The notes under the pieces: generated by a model
Told to the model about the DNA's origin: nothing
The model's input: only the letters and a program-made list of their open reading frames with translations
Database searches by the model: none
DNA from: Opisthorchis felineus
Lineage: Eukaryota; Platyhelminthes; Trematoda; Opisthorchiida; Opisthorchiidae
Reading direction: 5' to 3'
NCBI GenBank assembly: GCA_004794785.1
Contig: SJOL01009490.1
Span: 246,255 to 310,254, forward strand
Length of the DNA stretch: 64,000 bases
Shown here: in pieces, positions 28,401-43,400 of the stretch
Numbering within the stretch: the stretch's first letter is position 1
How the letters are laid out: the number at the start of each line of letters is the position of its first letter
Translations under genes and position numbers: made by a program

Positions 28401-31400
28401 CTCCTAACAACAATAAAACGGCTGTGCGGTGCTTCTGGGCTTTACAGAACAGACTGACTTCACCTACAGGACAAAACCTCTATTGAAACCTGCAAATAGC
28501 CTGATGCCACACTGCTCGCCAAGTTTACATCAAGCACTTCTCCCTACTGGTTTTAAACATCGGGCTGGTTAAGCCAAGACCTTTAACCCTAACCTTTTTC
28601 ACTTGTTTCTCCATAAATCTGTTTTTCTGTATTACGGGTCACTAATGGTGGTGATCTTTTTAAGGTGAGTCTCTTTGGCTTTCGAACCGTTAACTGAGCA
28701 TAAGTCTATCACGAAAGCGGCAGACATTTACAGGTACTCTTTAATCCTCGATTCTAACATGGCTGTCTTAAGCACACCTGGGGACAAGCTGGAAAGCACA
28801 GCGTACTTTGGATTTAATCTCTGCTGATGCTCGATACATTTCTAAAACAAGCAACTAGGGTCCACTCAGTTTACTCCTGCCTCCGGATGCGTGATCCTGG
28901 TGATCCAGGCGCCCCTGAGGCCGGTTCTACCCATACAGTGGCTGTTTGTAGCTATCAAGATGATGAAGCCTAGCCTAACTGTATGACCGTCCACACACCC
29001 GCCAACAAACATATTCCAATAACCAGAGTGGCATTGTCAAATGTGACTACCTATTGCGCCAAAATGATATATCATGGAGTCCCAGTGATGAGCTCATATC
29101 CGCCATATTAAGGACTGTGTTGTGGTGTGTCTCCAAAATTTAGTCATGAGATGGCCTTCGAACTTGCGCCTACCGGTGTATCAAAACAGCATCCAGAAGG
29201 GTGAGGACACAAAAATTCTTGCAGTTAAACGATTCGGAGAATGGCGTTTGGTAAGGCACCAAACCATTCACGTTGAGTACACCTAGACTGTCCAAGATGT
29301 AGGAGTCTGATCATGTCTTACCTGCACCCATATATCGCCAGTAAACAACAATGTTTTGGGATCCGGTTCCGGGTGACAGAAACCTAGAACAACGCAAAAT
29401 ATGACAGGGCAAAAATGGCAAAGAAAGTTGTGAAAATATTTTGGGTCTTTGGTAAGATACGTCTCCACTGTCGACAATAGTCATGCTACAATTTCTGTTT
29501 AGATTATTTGACTGAGCGCTGGTGACGCACGACCACCGGGTGTTCGTGTAGGCTAGTACCAAACCCACTGGTCTGACCAACTGTAAACGTTTGTAAGCCG
29601 CCAACGTTTCTTTTTCTACACTGATGTTTTTGTCAGTGATCGTGAAGCTAGAACGGCTGATAACTCGGTAGTCTTGAAAATAATGTTATTCGGACAGCCT
29701 GCGTACCAACGTTTGCACGTGATCCTTTTAGGCATGCAGAAGCACAGTAACATACAAATGTAAATTCCGATAGCGTTTACGTAGTTCAAAAAGCCGTACT
29801 TCGTTGCCGTAAGTTCCGGTTTATTTTATAAAGCAGTCCCTGAATGATCTGGACGACAAGGTTGCTAAGTTTATGGAGGTTTTCGACAGCTTTATTTTTG
29901 TTTTCGTTATTGTGTACCCTTTAACAATTCAGGTGATATCCACGGTCAGTATTCGGATCTACTCCGTCTGTTCGAACTCGGTGGCTGGCCCCCCACTTCC
30001 AACTACCTATTTCTCGGAGACTATGTGGATAGAGGGAAACAGAGTCTGGAAACAATCTGTCTCTTGCTTGCCTACAAAATACGCTATCCGGAAAACTTTT
30101 TTCTTCTCCGTGGCAATCATGAATGCGCAGCAATCAATCGTATCTATGGATTTTATGATGAATGTGAGTCATCGTAAAAATTTCCAACAGTCTAAATGGG
30201 CATTTTCATGTGAGATTTTGTAACAGCAATCACTGAAGCTATGTGTTGCAAAAGTAATTGAATTTTTTGGCGTGGCTTTGATTTCTTTATCATAAATCAA
30301 CCAAAGGCATCAGAAAGAAAATAGGGAAACCAACAATATCTATATTAAGCCATTCCCCTGGAGAGAGTGATAAATCGTGGCATATCGTTAGCAGAGATGA
30401 CAGCAGTTGGTACCAGTGTGGTGCGTTGTTTGCTGTACTTAAAAATGTGTGCAACTGGCAGTAGCTTTTCTGTGCGGTTGATAATTGCAGCCGTTACTGT
30501 TTTGCCACATGACATGCTCTAGGAAATAGTTGAGTAATATCTGTGCAACGGCGGAAAACTCTATCAAGAACTGAGAGACGTAAAGAATGCAGATACTTAA
30601 GTAGTAAACACAGCTATATCCAGTAATTCGCCGCTGTCAATAAGAGCACGTAGCAGTGTGTAACCGATACCCAAAAATTCACTTTCCCTAAAATCTCTAA
30701 ATGGTAAACAGTTAATGAGAACGATCCCTCCTAAGCTGTCCTACTTCTTGCAAGAATTCTAGTGTACGCGATATATTAGTGGGTATATCGCATGTCCCTT
30801 CGTTCTATCCAATTTCGCCTTAGCATATAACAAACTATCAGCGCATCGTTAGATTACAGTTTTAATGCAGCTGTACAACGCACAAATAAAGTTTGCTTGG
30901 TCAATCCTACTGTGGGCCAATCGTTCTCTTATCGTTAACGATACCTCTGTGGCTCATGTCATCGATCCTTTCAGCAGTAGTTTTGGCGACACCTGCATTG
31001 GCATGCTGGATCTGTGTCTCTTCCAAACTATAAACAAACATATCTCGAAATGTTCGAAAACGACCACCTAGCTAGTAATCAATCCTTTGGATTCTACCTC
31101 TGCCAATCAAGAGACTTCCTCTGCATGTCAGTCACTCATTCACGTTGTCTACATTTCTACTATTCAGCCATATACGCCAAAGTCGGGCTCAAAATCACGT
31201 TTCCCTATTTTACCTGGTTCAGTGATTGCCTTGCCGAGTTGTATGTATACCGTACAATTTGAGTTGTCAACTCGTAGGAGTGAAAAGAAGTAGTTTATTT
31301 CCACTCAAATCTTCTTACTATCCTAAATAAATCATTCCTTCTGTCTGCCGCCTGCCGATTTCCCGTGATTTCGTTTATTGGAGAAAGCACAAAAGTCGGA

Positions 31401-34400
31401 AGTCAAATCATTTCCGCTGGTTTCAAACGACCACTGGGAAATCCAGTTGATTAGGCCAGTTTGGTAGCTAGAGATGAATTCCGCTGGATGCCAAAAACCG
31501 ACATCGTCTTAGCGAAAATCGGTTGAGACTTGGGACTGAGGCGCTGCTATATAAAAAATGGATAAGCACTGTTTCGGAATCCACTTATTACAGCCGAACA
31601 CAGCAGGCGATCTACCATGAATTAAGTAATTAGAAAAAGCACCTTTCCATTGCTGAGTGTTGAAAGTTTGCTGAGGTCAAATTTTAAATTCCAGTCAAAC
31701 ACAGCGCACTTCATTGATGCACATCTTAGTTTTCTGGTTCTGGATTGTCAAATATTGGCAAATATCCTTAAAGACAGAACAGCAGTTACCTTGACAGACG
31801 CGTGTGGCTTATGGAACTCCGTTAATCAGCTAGTTCATGGAATGGATGACTTAGAGGTTTTGCTCGGATTCACCTCATGCGGTGAACGTAAGTTAATTCT
31901 TGTAACCTGACTTAGTCAGTGGAGTTTTCGAGTGACCAGGCATGACACAATCCACCTCTGCAAAAAACACTGTACTACCATTCCTCTAAAGAGTCTTTTA
32001 AAAGTGATCACTTCCAACCAGCTTTTGAGGCTCTGTAAGACTCTGTCCAGAGGAAACTGTTAACATCAATAAGTCACAGAAGTAAGCGCAAATATCAAAC
32101 TACGTGCCACCCAGTTGGAGTGTTATTGTTTTTCGACTTTAAAAAACGGTCCACTTTTTTCCTCTGTGAACCTATAAAATTATGCAAAATTGCAATAGCT
32201 TCCTATCTCTCAACATGCAGAAAGGCAATTTCGTGGAACAATACTTCTTGCCAGCCGACAAAAAGAAGGAAAGCTGGACAAACTACCCTTTAGTTTGCTA
32301 AAAGTTCTTCGATGACTCTGTTCACTCTTCTTGTGGTCTATCGCGCAGTTTCCATCAACCGTATGCTGTATTTGAAAGCCGACTTTTATGTAACCATTTT
32401 AAGATTAGTTGTGTGTTCACGGAAGGCGAAGCTGAGCCTCCTGTTTGTGATATTCTTGGGCTGAATCTGTTGTAGGCAGACCGCCTCATGTTTCGCCCGG
32501 AACGATATTCGAGATGCCGCAGTATATATGCCTGACGGCTGAGGAATATCACAACGTGAGATTTAGCTGAGTGTTTCATTACCACAAATGTACTTCGCAA
32601 ACGAATATATTTTGTCTAAAGTGGACTGCTTCCAAAACTGATTTGGTTTTGCTTTCCCTGCGATGCACCTGGTCGACCTGAGTTCATGGATCCTAGAGAA
32701 TATGAAGAAACCAGTACACAAAAATGTTAGTCGTTCACTTTGCTGATTTTGACCCGGGTACCTCGGATGGGACGTTTGTCAATGGCTTTAGGTGAGCGGT
32801 AGAGCTCCCAGTAAAGATGGCCGCGTGATTGCCTGAATAAATCGATTAAGTGTCTTGTACCGTCTCCAAAGAGTAGCCACATAGAAGTAGTTCATACCCA
32901 ATACAATATTAATTTTATGCTGGTCCGGTTTGCTTACTGAATGAAACGCTGTGCCAGTGTCCAGTATCATGTTGAATGCGTTGTACACGGAAACTCTGCA
33001 TGTCTAACCTTTCACCCAGCCGGTAACCAAGATCGAAATCAGCTTGTATATGGCTCACCGCGACTAGGCAATACGTGGAAATCAGTCCACAGTCAGCAGT
33101 CAAACACTAAGGAAAGTGTTTTTCACTAAATTCTGTTTCCATAATTTGGTATTTCTGAGTTCAATTTAACACGGACAACATTAAGTTGTCTAACTGAGAG
33201 TATGTGTATTGTAAGAAAAAACTGAGCAATTTCAATAGTTCGTGTTCAAAAACTTCTCTAGTTAGACTGCAGCATATCCGTTTTCTCCAGCCTTGGTACA
33301 GTGTGGGTTGGGAGGAGGAGGGTTGAACACTGAGCGTCGCTCAACAAAAATGTATGGAAGTTGTAACTGGAACTTGTCGCGTGAACCATAATAAGGGATT
33401 TTACTTTTCGTATATCTCTGTGGAAGCAAAATATTAATCATGCTAGATGCTCACCCTACACCATGGAGAACGTGGCATTGAATACACTGCGACCATCTTT
33501 AATTTGTTGATCAGTATTTACTGAACTGTGAATCTCGGCTTTGCTTAATGAATCACCATTGAAAACCCTTCAAAACTTCGTGGTCCAGGTTAATTGTTGA
33601 TTTTATCCTGGTCCGGATACTGAAAAAGAAAATGGGAGTGATTTTAGGAAGAAAGGGTGATAAAATCGAAGTTTCCCTATGTGGGACTAAGCTGACTGAC
33701 CAAAACTTTAGAGAGTGGCATGCGACATAAGGTCCAGCCTGCTCAACAGAATCAGTGCTAGCAATGCAAAGCTATTTCAGTTCCGTAGGGAAACTACGTC
33801 AGCATAAATCACTTCAATCGACGAATCGCTTCAAGCAACCAAAAGGTTTGCTTCGTTGAGTTGGTCTGTGCTAATAGGGACCACCTTAGGGAAATACTTT
33901 TCAGGGTGCCACGTGGCATTCTTATGTTACAACTACACAATCACATGTGACTCTTGACGTTAGATCTAGTAGTCAGCATTGGTTGTTGAGGTAGAACGGT
34001 AAATCTGCACTCGTAAAGGTACGTAAATCTTGAGGATCGAAATACAAGTTGTGCTTGCGGATGTCACCCTCAGGTAATTTAGAAAACTGGCTGTTTTCAT
34101 TTTTATTACCTTTGATATTTTTCGGAGAGGCGATTTCAAGTTATCTTCCAGAAAATTCCACATTAGATTGTAGTTTTACGCTACTTAGGCCAGTAGCAGA
34201 GTGTTGTGTACAGTTAATTTGGTACAAACATCCTATACCGCAAACCCGAAGAGAGCGTCCGGAAATTCGACCTCATACAACCAATGCTATCCTTTTGTGT
34301 TTTAGGATGAAAAGATAACCGCAAACTTTAAAAATAAATTACACACCTGAGTCTGGTCAAATGTAAAAAATAGTGCAAATCTGGGCTAAATTTAAACAGA

Positions 34401-37400
34401 AAAGCTGGAGAATTTGCGTAGGTTAATGCTTCTGCATCGCATCGTCTACCAAAGTGACGGATTGGGTTTGGATGGTAAGTCACTTTGGCATAGAAATCTT
34501 CCTGTTCACCCCGAGAAATGATTAACAGCAAGCAACCTGGGGGCGTACACAAAATCTAGTGAAGGACGCAATTTTAGCAACTCGGGGGTCTCCGTAAGCC
34601 TTGTAATTAGACCGTGTTTATCAAGTAAAGCTGGATTATTACAATCACTTGATTTAAATTTCCGATTAAAAAGAGAAGAGCTTGACTCCAGAACTCCTTC
34701 TGCAAGTGTCCCAATTAAAATTTAATATAACCCAATGACAGCGGTGGAAGAAGAGGTGGGTTATCTCGGACCGGCTTGGAGTGTTTAATTTAGACCATAA
34801 CGGTGGTAACGAGTTGAGCAAGGAAGGCATTCTGTCTCACATTGCTAATTAGACTATTGTATAGATCCAAAAAATTAAACAACCTGTGAAAACTCATCTA
34901 CTTAGTTAAAGTGTCTTTACATTAGACCGTGGATGAACCACTCCAAGTTAGTAAATGCCGTGGAAATTGTGTCAGCTTTATCTTGGCTCACGAGAAATAT
35001 AACTATTAGGTTACTGAAGAAGCAGTGTTGGGTGCAAGGAATATTATCTGCGGTTGGCATAAATCACTTCACACAGCCCATAGCAGATGCCCGGCGGCAG
35101 ATAACAGAAGTAGTTACTGTGGAAAGATGATAGCCTTGAAGGGATATGCTTTTGATGAGTCCTGTCGCAGACGTAGCATCCAAGATGAGGTACCGTAAGT
35201 TTGGTTTTTAGTCAGTATGGTAATTATCTTTAGGTCTTGTCCGAAGGTCAGTGCCTGTAACTGCAAAGATATACCAGGTCAACTGTGGCAACTGCGAACT
35301 ACGTAATTTTCCGTCATTTTAAGCAGATTTTAAACTCTGAAGAAGATAAAACAAGGATATAAAAAGTAGCGTAAATAAGTTACTGATTACATTCTACTAT
35401 TACAATACCACGAGACAACCCAATAATGTTGAAAAACTCAGTAAAAGATTCAAACGTACCGTGCTAATTGAATTCCAAATATGCTAGTTCCAAGTACGAG
35501 TAATTTGTCCTTTTTCTGTCCTCAAATCAGATTGACGAGCATGTTGTCCCAAAATTAAGGAAGAAACGTAACCCCTCACGAGTAAATCCTTCGAAGAGGG
35601 GACGTCCCTCCGTACAGTCTGTATGGGATTTGCTCTTGAACAGGACTTCTATGTTTTCCTGAGGAGCTTTTCAAAGCTCTTAGTTTGTGTAGTTTTGCCC
35701 GCACGTTTGAATTCTTTTTGATAGTATGTAACCCCTGAGATCATTTATGATTAGCTTTCAGACTAGAAGAATGAAAAAATCGAACTGCCTGGAACTGACG
35801 CAGGAGTAACAAACATGTTTGTGGATGTGAGGTCACCAAATCAATAAAACTTCTGTGGTTAGTTCATCTGTAAGGATTAATTCTAAAGGATAATAGTGTT
35901 AGTAATTTGGGAGGTCTTTGCGCAAATTATAGCTCTATTGAATGGCCTTTGATTATTTAAATAGCAGAGAACGACGCAAAAAACCATGGACCTTTCCCAA
36001 AACAAACTCAAAGGATTTGGCTTGTGCGGAGACTGAGGATTTTGACCGATGGTTGGATGAAATACAACCCTATCATCCTAAAAATAGCCAAACCCCGGGT
36101 TGGCCTGTGGTCCTCTTCCCCCTTGAAAGGTAATTTTGGGCCCGGCACTGGCTTCCAATCATCCTGATATCGTTGGACATTTTAAAAAGTTTTGTTTAAA
36201 ATGCATTATTGGTCTAAAGATTAAAGAAAATTTATATAACACGAAATCGACACAGTAAAAAAGCTGACCAAGAAATTTCCTCAGACTGACATCAAGTTCA
36301 GCTATACCGACTGACTGTTTGGCAGAGGCTAATCGACCAATCGGTCACAAACTGACTTCATTTGAAGTATCTCTAACGAACAACTCTGATTGGTTTTGTT
36401 GCATCCAATAACCGTTTAATTATACACTTTCGTTTGCAGGCAAACGTCGATTCAGCATTAAATTATGGAAAATATTCTCAGACTGCTTCAACTGTCTTCC
36501 CGTTGCGGCGATTGTTGGAGACAAAATCTTCTGTTGTCATGGTGGTAAGCGTTCGTCTTTCAGAGCTACTGAATGAATGCAGTTTCGTTTCGGTGTGGAG
36601 GTCAAGTAACTTGAAAGATCAAGGTGGCATATTATATATAGGACATCTTCATTACAAGTGACGTAACACCCTGCGTAGTTTCTCGCTGCTAGGGGTTGAA
36701 ATCACTGTATGTATGAGCATCATGACAAATCACACTTTGTAATCATTTTCAGGGTTAACACCGAGTTCATTCGACTGCCATTCAACTGAACATACCAGGA
36801 AGATTGTGAACACTACTCGCGAATCTGTTGGCGTGTTTCATGATGACCAAAACATGGGGCATATGTCGACAGTGACCACTGTGAAACAAAGAAACCTGAG
36901 ATTAAGGGCGTAGTTTCGCAAATATAGCTACGACTTCAGCTCGTTCAGTTGGTTACAGAGCTGGATACACTTCTATCCACATTTGGTTTAACCAGTCTAC
37001 CTTCACATGATTGCTTAAGTCCTGAAGATCGACTACCGTGGCCTGACCGAGCCTTCAGCCTCTTTGGACGGCTTCTCCTTTTCTCAAGTCAACTAGTAGC
37101 GTAGCCGCAGCAAGTTATCGCACTTGACAGCGACGCACACGTGACACCAGTAGATACAAATGCCGCTCTCATTTGTCATTTCGGCTTTCATCGTACACAG
37201 TCGGGCTAACTACTAGCCCACCATAACTGATCTAAAAGCAGTTTTTTTTATCGAAATACATTCATTTGCATACCGATTTGGTTTTCAGGGAAGACCTAAC
37301 TGAATCCCTCGTTTGTGATATTTTTGTTCAGTTGGATGGGCTGTACCAGACCGCTTCATGTTTCATTTTGTACGGTATTCGAGATAACATAATGGACAGT

Positions 37401-40400
37401 GTAGGCCAAATTAGTAAGCAGATCAGTGTGTTAGTCAAATTTCGTGTAATTTGGGTTAAGTAGAAAGTAGGGTTGAGGGAGAATGGAGGATTGAGACCCA
37501 AGAAGGGCGAAACCGGTCGTGAGATTTTGGACAGTTTTCAGCAAACTTATGAGTAGTGTGTTACGCCCATACGGTTTGTTTGTCTTGTTTCCATTTTGAT
37601 CGTGAATCCAAACGAGAAGATCATCCGAAAAGATTGGACGAAAACTACTAAGTGGCATACCGTCACTTTAACCTTCAGTTTCCACCTTTAAGAATCATGT
37701 TTATGTCTGAACCTTTTGTGTTAAATGACGATGAATCTCAGCACGCAGTTTTTACAGCAACGCAGAAGGTAATAATTTCCCATAGGATAGAATACATGGT
37801 TCCAAAAAAGACAAGTACTTCCATGCTACTCAACTCGGACAATAAATTGGAGTTTGAGCACTCTGTTACTGAATAAAATGGTCTTGTCATTACCCTGGCC
37901 AGATTGATTATCCCGTGAGCTACCAGTTTGATAGTGTGGGGTTCCTAGGCCACCGCAGTGTCTTGCTCTGGTTGTCAACTTGTACACAGATTTCGACAAT
38001 GAGAACATAAAATTAGATTTTTGCAAGGCAGCTGCCCAAACCGTGAGAAACTCTCGACACATTTTAAATTTCATGATCTTGTTTACTCAAAACAATGGAG
38101 AATATGCCAAGACGGCCACCTCAGTGTTGCAATATTCTCCTGTAAAATGGTATCATAGTGGACGATTAGGCACAGAAGATCCGAAACTCCAAGGAAAGCC
38201 CACGATTTTCCGATGAATAATAAAACTACCACACTGTGAATCGAATTCACCAAAAAGTACGCATACGATCAGATCCACCGAAACATCTTGTTATTTACCT
38301 GTAGATCGGCAGCGGTCAACCCGCTTGCCGAGCTTGATGATCGACAAACTTTTCGTCACTTGAACGTCAGTCAATTAAACAGCACTTCGACACATTGTCA
38401 TCGGCTTCTGCAAACCATTGTAAGTTCAGTTGTAGAATAGAGCAAGTGGGTACCTGGATGTTCCCCGGAGAAACGGATATCAATCAACTAGTGGCAGTTT
38501 AGTTTTCTCGAGCGAGATACTGAACCAAAATTCCAGAGGTTTGAATACCCTTCATCATAACTGAACAGTAGACCTCATAGTTGAGGATGTCCAGTACTAA
38601 CAATCTCATTTGGAACAAGATTTTGACGTGCTGGGTCTTTTCATGCAAATAAACCAAAGTTATATGAACAATAGTTCATAACTATCCAGATCATGCACAG
38701 TACAGCACACGACATGGTTAAATGTCCCCAAACACTGGAAAATAGTTGATTTCATGAGGACTTCGGACTTCCGCTCATTTTCTAATTGCTGAATGCATGG
38801 AACCAAACAGCCCCTTTCCTAGATAGTAGCCGTCAATACACTAAAGTAGGAGTAGTAATATCTATAGAGCACAAATGATAAGTTTTCGTCCAAATCTCCA
38901 GCCCGACAACCAAAACGTTTGGTACATTTCATTTTGGTCATTTTCGTCTAGACAAAAACAAACGAGGTCCGAATTCACAGCACACAACCTTTTCATTCCA
39001 GATTGAGCACAATACGGCGTCATAAAGACAAACTGATCACTTTTTACTAGAATTTCTCTTACTAAACTAGTTGAGAATATTCACGAGAGTCGTTTTGGAT
39101 TAAAAACATCTAATAGTCATTCTTTCAAAGCATTATCCCCCAAATGGATCGACAGAAATTCGAAAAAAATTTTGAAGACTACTAGATATCATTACTGAAA
39201 CATTGTTCAGAAGGAAGTTACTTGGAAGTATAGCGCACATCCATTTTTTTAAACAAAACAACACGACTCATAAAGGATACATGTGAACCATCTAAAGCAC
39301 AAGCTGTGTGCCAATCGGCAATTGGGCACACATTACCTCTCGTTTCTGGACCGTCACCCGCGCGCACTTCTCAAAATAACACAGTGGAAATTGATTGGGC
39401 TTGCCATCCATTTACGCTGGAGATTCGCTGGTTTTGGAATAAGCTAGCATCTTGCCTTGGATACAGGTCTTACAAACCTGTCTAATGTCCAGTCCGGACT
39501 ACTGGTGACAGGTCACAAGGCTAAAACTCAACTCAATTCACTGAACAGACTAGTGTGCATCAGCTGCTGACACACTTGTTAGTGTCAGCTTATTTTCTGC
39601 TATACAATTTGACCAAAAACGGTGGCAAAGTAAGTGGAAAAATGCTGCGGACAAACATTACGCGGACAAGTTGTCCCTTACCATTTTCTATCGAGAACAA
39701 ATAGCATGGTGACGCATCAACTGAATGCCCTACGTCTGGTGCAATTTTCCTTAAAAAAACTGATTTGTGTTGTGCGCCTAAAAACCTGCTGACAGACGCT
39801 TAGGTTCATTTGGTAGAACTGTCCTCGGTATGATCACAAACATACATTCGCTGGAGTTCCCAAGGTGGTGTAGGGACGTTGGGAACTCCGCATTAAATGT
39901 CGGTTAATTAAAAACCTCAAAGAATAACTTCTGCATAAAGTTGCAGATAGGTTAATTTAGTTCCGATAAATATTGGAATGGTCCCGTACGACACTGAGCT
40001 GGGTGTCAAAGGATCATTATATGATTAAAAAATACACTCATTTGCATATGAATCTGGCTTTCATGGGAGATTCAAATTGACCTCTCACTTATGACATCAT
40101 AAACGAAATATTGAGTTGTGTCTCCCGTCAAAACCAAGTTGATATGCCTGTGAGTGTATTTGTCGAATTTTGTGCAATTTGGGTACAAGTGGAACATAAG
40201 GCTGACGGAAACATAAGGACTGAGCCTACATGAAGAGCCCGAAGAAGATCGGAACCGGTTTCGGGGCTGCCGAAGAGTCTTTAGCAACCTAGTGAGTGGT
40301 TTCCTTTACAAAATATATATAAAAATTACTTCGCCATAGCAGAATGAGTGTCTGTGCGAATACAAACACAAAACAAATAAAAGCGGTTAAGATTCATTTC

Positions 40401-43400
40401 ACGAAATTTTTCATGTCTTCACAGAAAGAATGATTCTCAAATCTTCAAAGTTCGGAAGCATTTGAAAGAACTAAACTCACTAAGCTTCCCAGATGACTTA
40501 GCAAAACTAATCCGTTCGCAGCGTCAGTGCCCGCATGATGATGAGTCTTACCAAACCATTCTCGGTACACACAGCATACTCTGGTTGTGTACAACGTGGA
40601 AAACAAAGAAAAAACACTGTGTGACCAATATAGTCATCGCATTTCTTGCGATCTGTCAAATTGTGAGCGAGCAAGTGTACCGCAAACCTAAACACCGAGG
40701 GAATCGCACTTCAATGGGAGTATCTTTGTTCCTTGCGTTACTTTACCAGACGTCTCCCATTACAAATCATGAATTTCCATCAGGTATCTGCAAGTATGAC
40801 TTGTACTGTGCTGGATGAAACATTATCTCTTTAATAAATAAAAAACTATAAGTGATATCCAATGTATTTCCGATATGCTCCACGGTGATTCCCTTCTCTT
40901 ACCGTTCTTTTTATCGGAAGGCCTTTCTCCCGATCTTCAGAATATGGACCAAATTCGCCAAATAATCAGGCCGACTGACGTTCCAGACACGGGTGAGTAC
41001 AGCATCTGAAACAGCCAGCGCTTGTTAACATTTCGTTTGAGTTTTTTACTAACAAAGTTGTGTGCATTCATTTAAGATCAACAATCAGTAAGACATTTGA
41101 ATAGGCTAATCTAAACTTAAGAATCTGTGGAAATCTATCAATTGAGCAATAGTGCATATCTGTCGGAATGCCGCATCCTGGCATGGCTTTGAAGACTAGT
41201 GCTTACTGAAATATTACTACTCGTCCAGACATTTCACAGGATGAACTACTAGCGAATACGGTAACCAGTCGGGCGATGTGAAGTCGGGCGGTAGTGTGTA
41301 GTCATTCGTTTTCTGTACATAGTAGAGATTTACCCAGCTAGGTGCGGGACCTTACCTGAAAGATCCGTAGCCTTTGTAGCTTAATTCAAACTGCCTAACA
41401 TACCTTAAGGTGTACTACAAATGAACGCCTGAAAACCTCACTACTGTGGGTTTGCATGTCTTAGCATACTGAGTCCACTATACGAACTGACTGAATCCAG
41501 TAGGTATTGACTTCATGACACAGGGATATTCCGATGGTTGCAGTTACCTTCCATGGAGACTGAACCAAGGAAAAGCAGCATGGCCTTTTCGGAATCAGTT
41601 TCGTGCTCTATGAGGGGGAAGCCAGTCGAGGGAATCGGACATGAAGGAAGGATAAGTTGGATGCTTCTCCATATCACTGACTACCTGGATGGATGCGCTC
41701 ACCTCGTGCAGTGTGCTCGGGACAGTATTGATAGGAGTAAATAAGATAGCCAAGGCTTTTGTTCACTTTGTAATATAAAATTCGACGGATACCCCAACGT
41801 AGGTAAGTCTTGATGTGTAGCGTTACATCAGCTCGACTAATAATGCAGTCACCTGTTAAATATACGGCAATAATTAAAGTCCTAGAATTGACTCCCTTCC
41901 TATGAATGCGCTCTGCAATGGTTTCCTTGAAAGCTGATCTCCAGTAAACAAAACCCTCCAAGAAAGATACGAGGGGCTGGGGTACCACTACTCCGATGGC
42001 TTCATGGTACCACCATGATTTCAAACTTCAAAGCCCAAAAACCACCAAGAAGGTTAAGAATAGACCTGCTTCTATGGTGTTTCCTGTATCGGGATACGAC
42101 TGATATATGCGACTGGTTGTCAGCATAAAGCTCCTTGTGTAAAATGAAATGGAACTCAAACGAAATTTGAAGGATTTGTTTGAATTTTTTGCGGGTCACC
42201 TTGTGAACAATGACAGCTGTTCGAACAAGCAAGGTTGGCCATATTTTTTGAACACGCCACCATCGATCAATGGACGGTCAGTGGTGTGATTACTTTTCAT
42301 CACCATGACATTTCTGGGTATTCCACGGAAATGCCTAAATGAACGTGAGTTTGGCAGCCACTATTTTTCAATACTAGTGTGTATCCTTAGCCATTCGGTC
42401 ACTCAGGATACCCATGTTCAGGCTTGCCGAAAAAGCATGTATAAGTTATTCACCCAGTGCACTCTGAGAGCGAAGAAGTCAATTCGACCGAACTAACAGA
42501 CGTGTTCCTGCTTGATTTAGGTGCGGTTTGTATAACAATTTAGACTATCCGTAGACACACGGGCTAAAGCATCGGAAAAGCATTGAACTCTTTATGAAGG
42601 GACAAAATCGGCCAGTGGATTGTTGCAGACATCCAAAGCTAGATAGCAGCAATATATTTGTCTCAAATTTCAGATTTCCAGACGCTGTCTTGTTGGACAA
42701 GACTCATTAGTAGTGAGTCTATGCTTTCCCACATCATTACATTTCACTGACTACTAGAGAAAATCTTTCGTGGAATATGCTGCCGATGCTCGGTATAATT
42801 GTTGGCAAAGCTTCATTGGAGCTGTATTTAAAAAAACTGAAGCAAAAGAAGCGTGTGTATGTGGCTCTAAACTGATTACATAAACTGCGGACACTGGAGG
42901 AGAACTGGAACCGAAATATTAGTTCGTCTGTACGGAGCACATTATTATGAAGGTTACTTGATCTCTCGATCTACTTGAATGTGCTTCCGGTATACGGTAT
43001 TTTTAGTGGAAATGGCCTCGAGGTAGCTCAGTGGTTAGGGTGCGAACTTACCGACCAGAAGGTCCATAGTTCGGTACCTGCCTCTGCTTTCCAACTGCCC
43101 CCGTTTAGGCTTGGGCAACCTGGGAGTATCCCAGTCCTCATGCTTTATTTGAGTGGCGTAGCAGCTGGGCACCGAAAGGGTGTTACATCTGAAAGACCAT
43201 TACTGGTATGATTTATTAAACTGTTTCATTCTAAAAAGACGCTGGCGATGTCTTCAGTCGAGCTAAATGTGGGACAGAGTTCTGCAGTCAAAGGTGTTTC
43301 GTTGCAGAAGAACAGCAATGTTCTTTAGGACCTCCCAGGAAGACGCTGTTGTAGTTTAAGATATTGAAGTGGAGAATCCTTTTAAAAACATGATTATATG

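Larger units (their letters stand above)
7605..29932 (+). other. PP1 intron 2, 22.3 kb, repeat-bearing
   Basis: Non-coding between PP1 exons 2 and 3. It contains a 57/75-bp tandem duplication (8568-8699), a SINE A copy (12.6 kb), an R2-like LINE relic (14.0-17.0 kb), a perfect 15-bp hairpin (19366-19398) and three SINE B copies (23.4, 25.5, 28.3 kb). Remaining ORFs are at most about 125 codons and show no recognisable domain. I see nothing supportable in 8.7-12.6, 17.0-19.3 and 19.4-23.4 kb. Confidence 0.85.
36545..40920 (+). other. PP1 intron 4, 4.4 kb
   Basis: Contains two members of the fold-back/hammerhead repeat family (about 37252-37565 and 40026-40312), a perfect 11-bp hairpin (39853-39889) and an unrecognised 118-codon ORF (40462-40818, plus) just upstream of exon 5. 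I see no other feature. Confidence 0.8.

Noticed and set aside
29873..30223. ORF of 116 codons over PP1 exon 3
   Set aside because: Out of frame with the PP1 reading; the conserved PP1 sequence is in another frame with proper splice sites.
43014..43090. Apparent tRNA gene with A- and B-box
   Set aside because: The cloverleaf is incomplete and the segment is followed by the same body as two other copies, so it is the head of SINE A.
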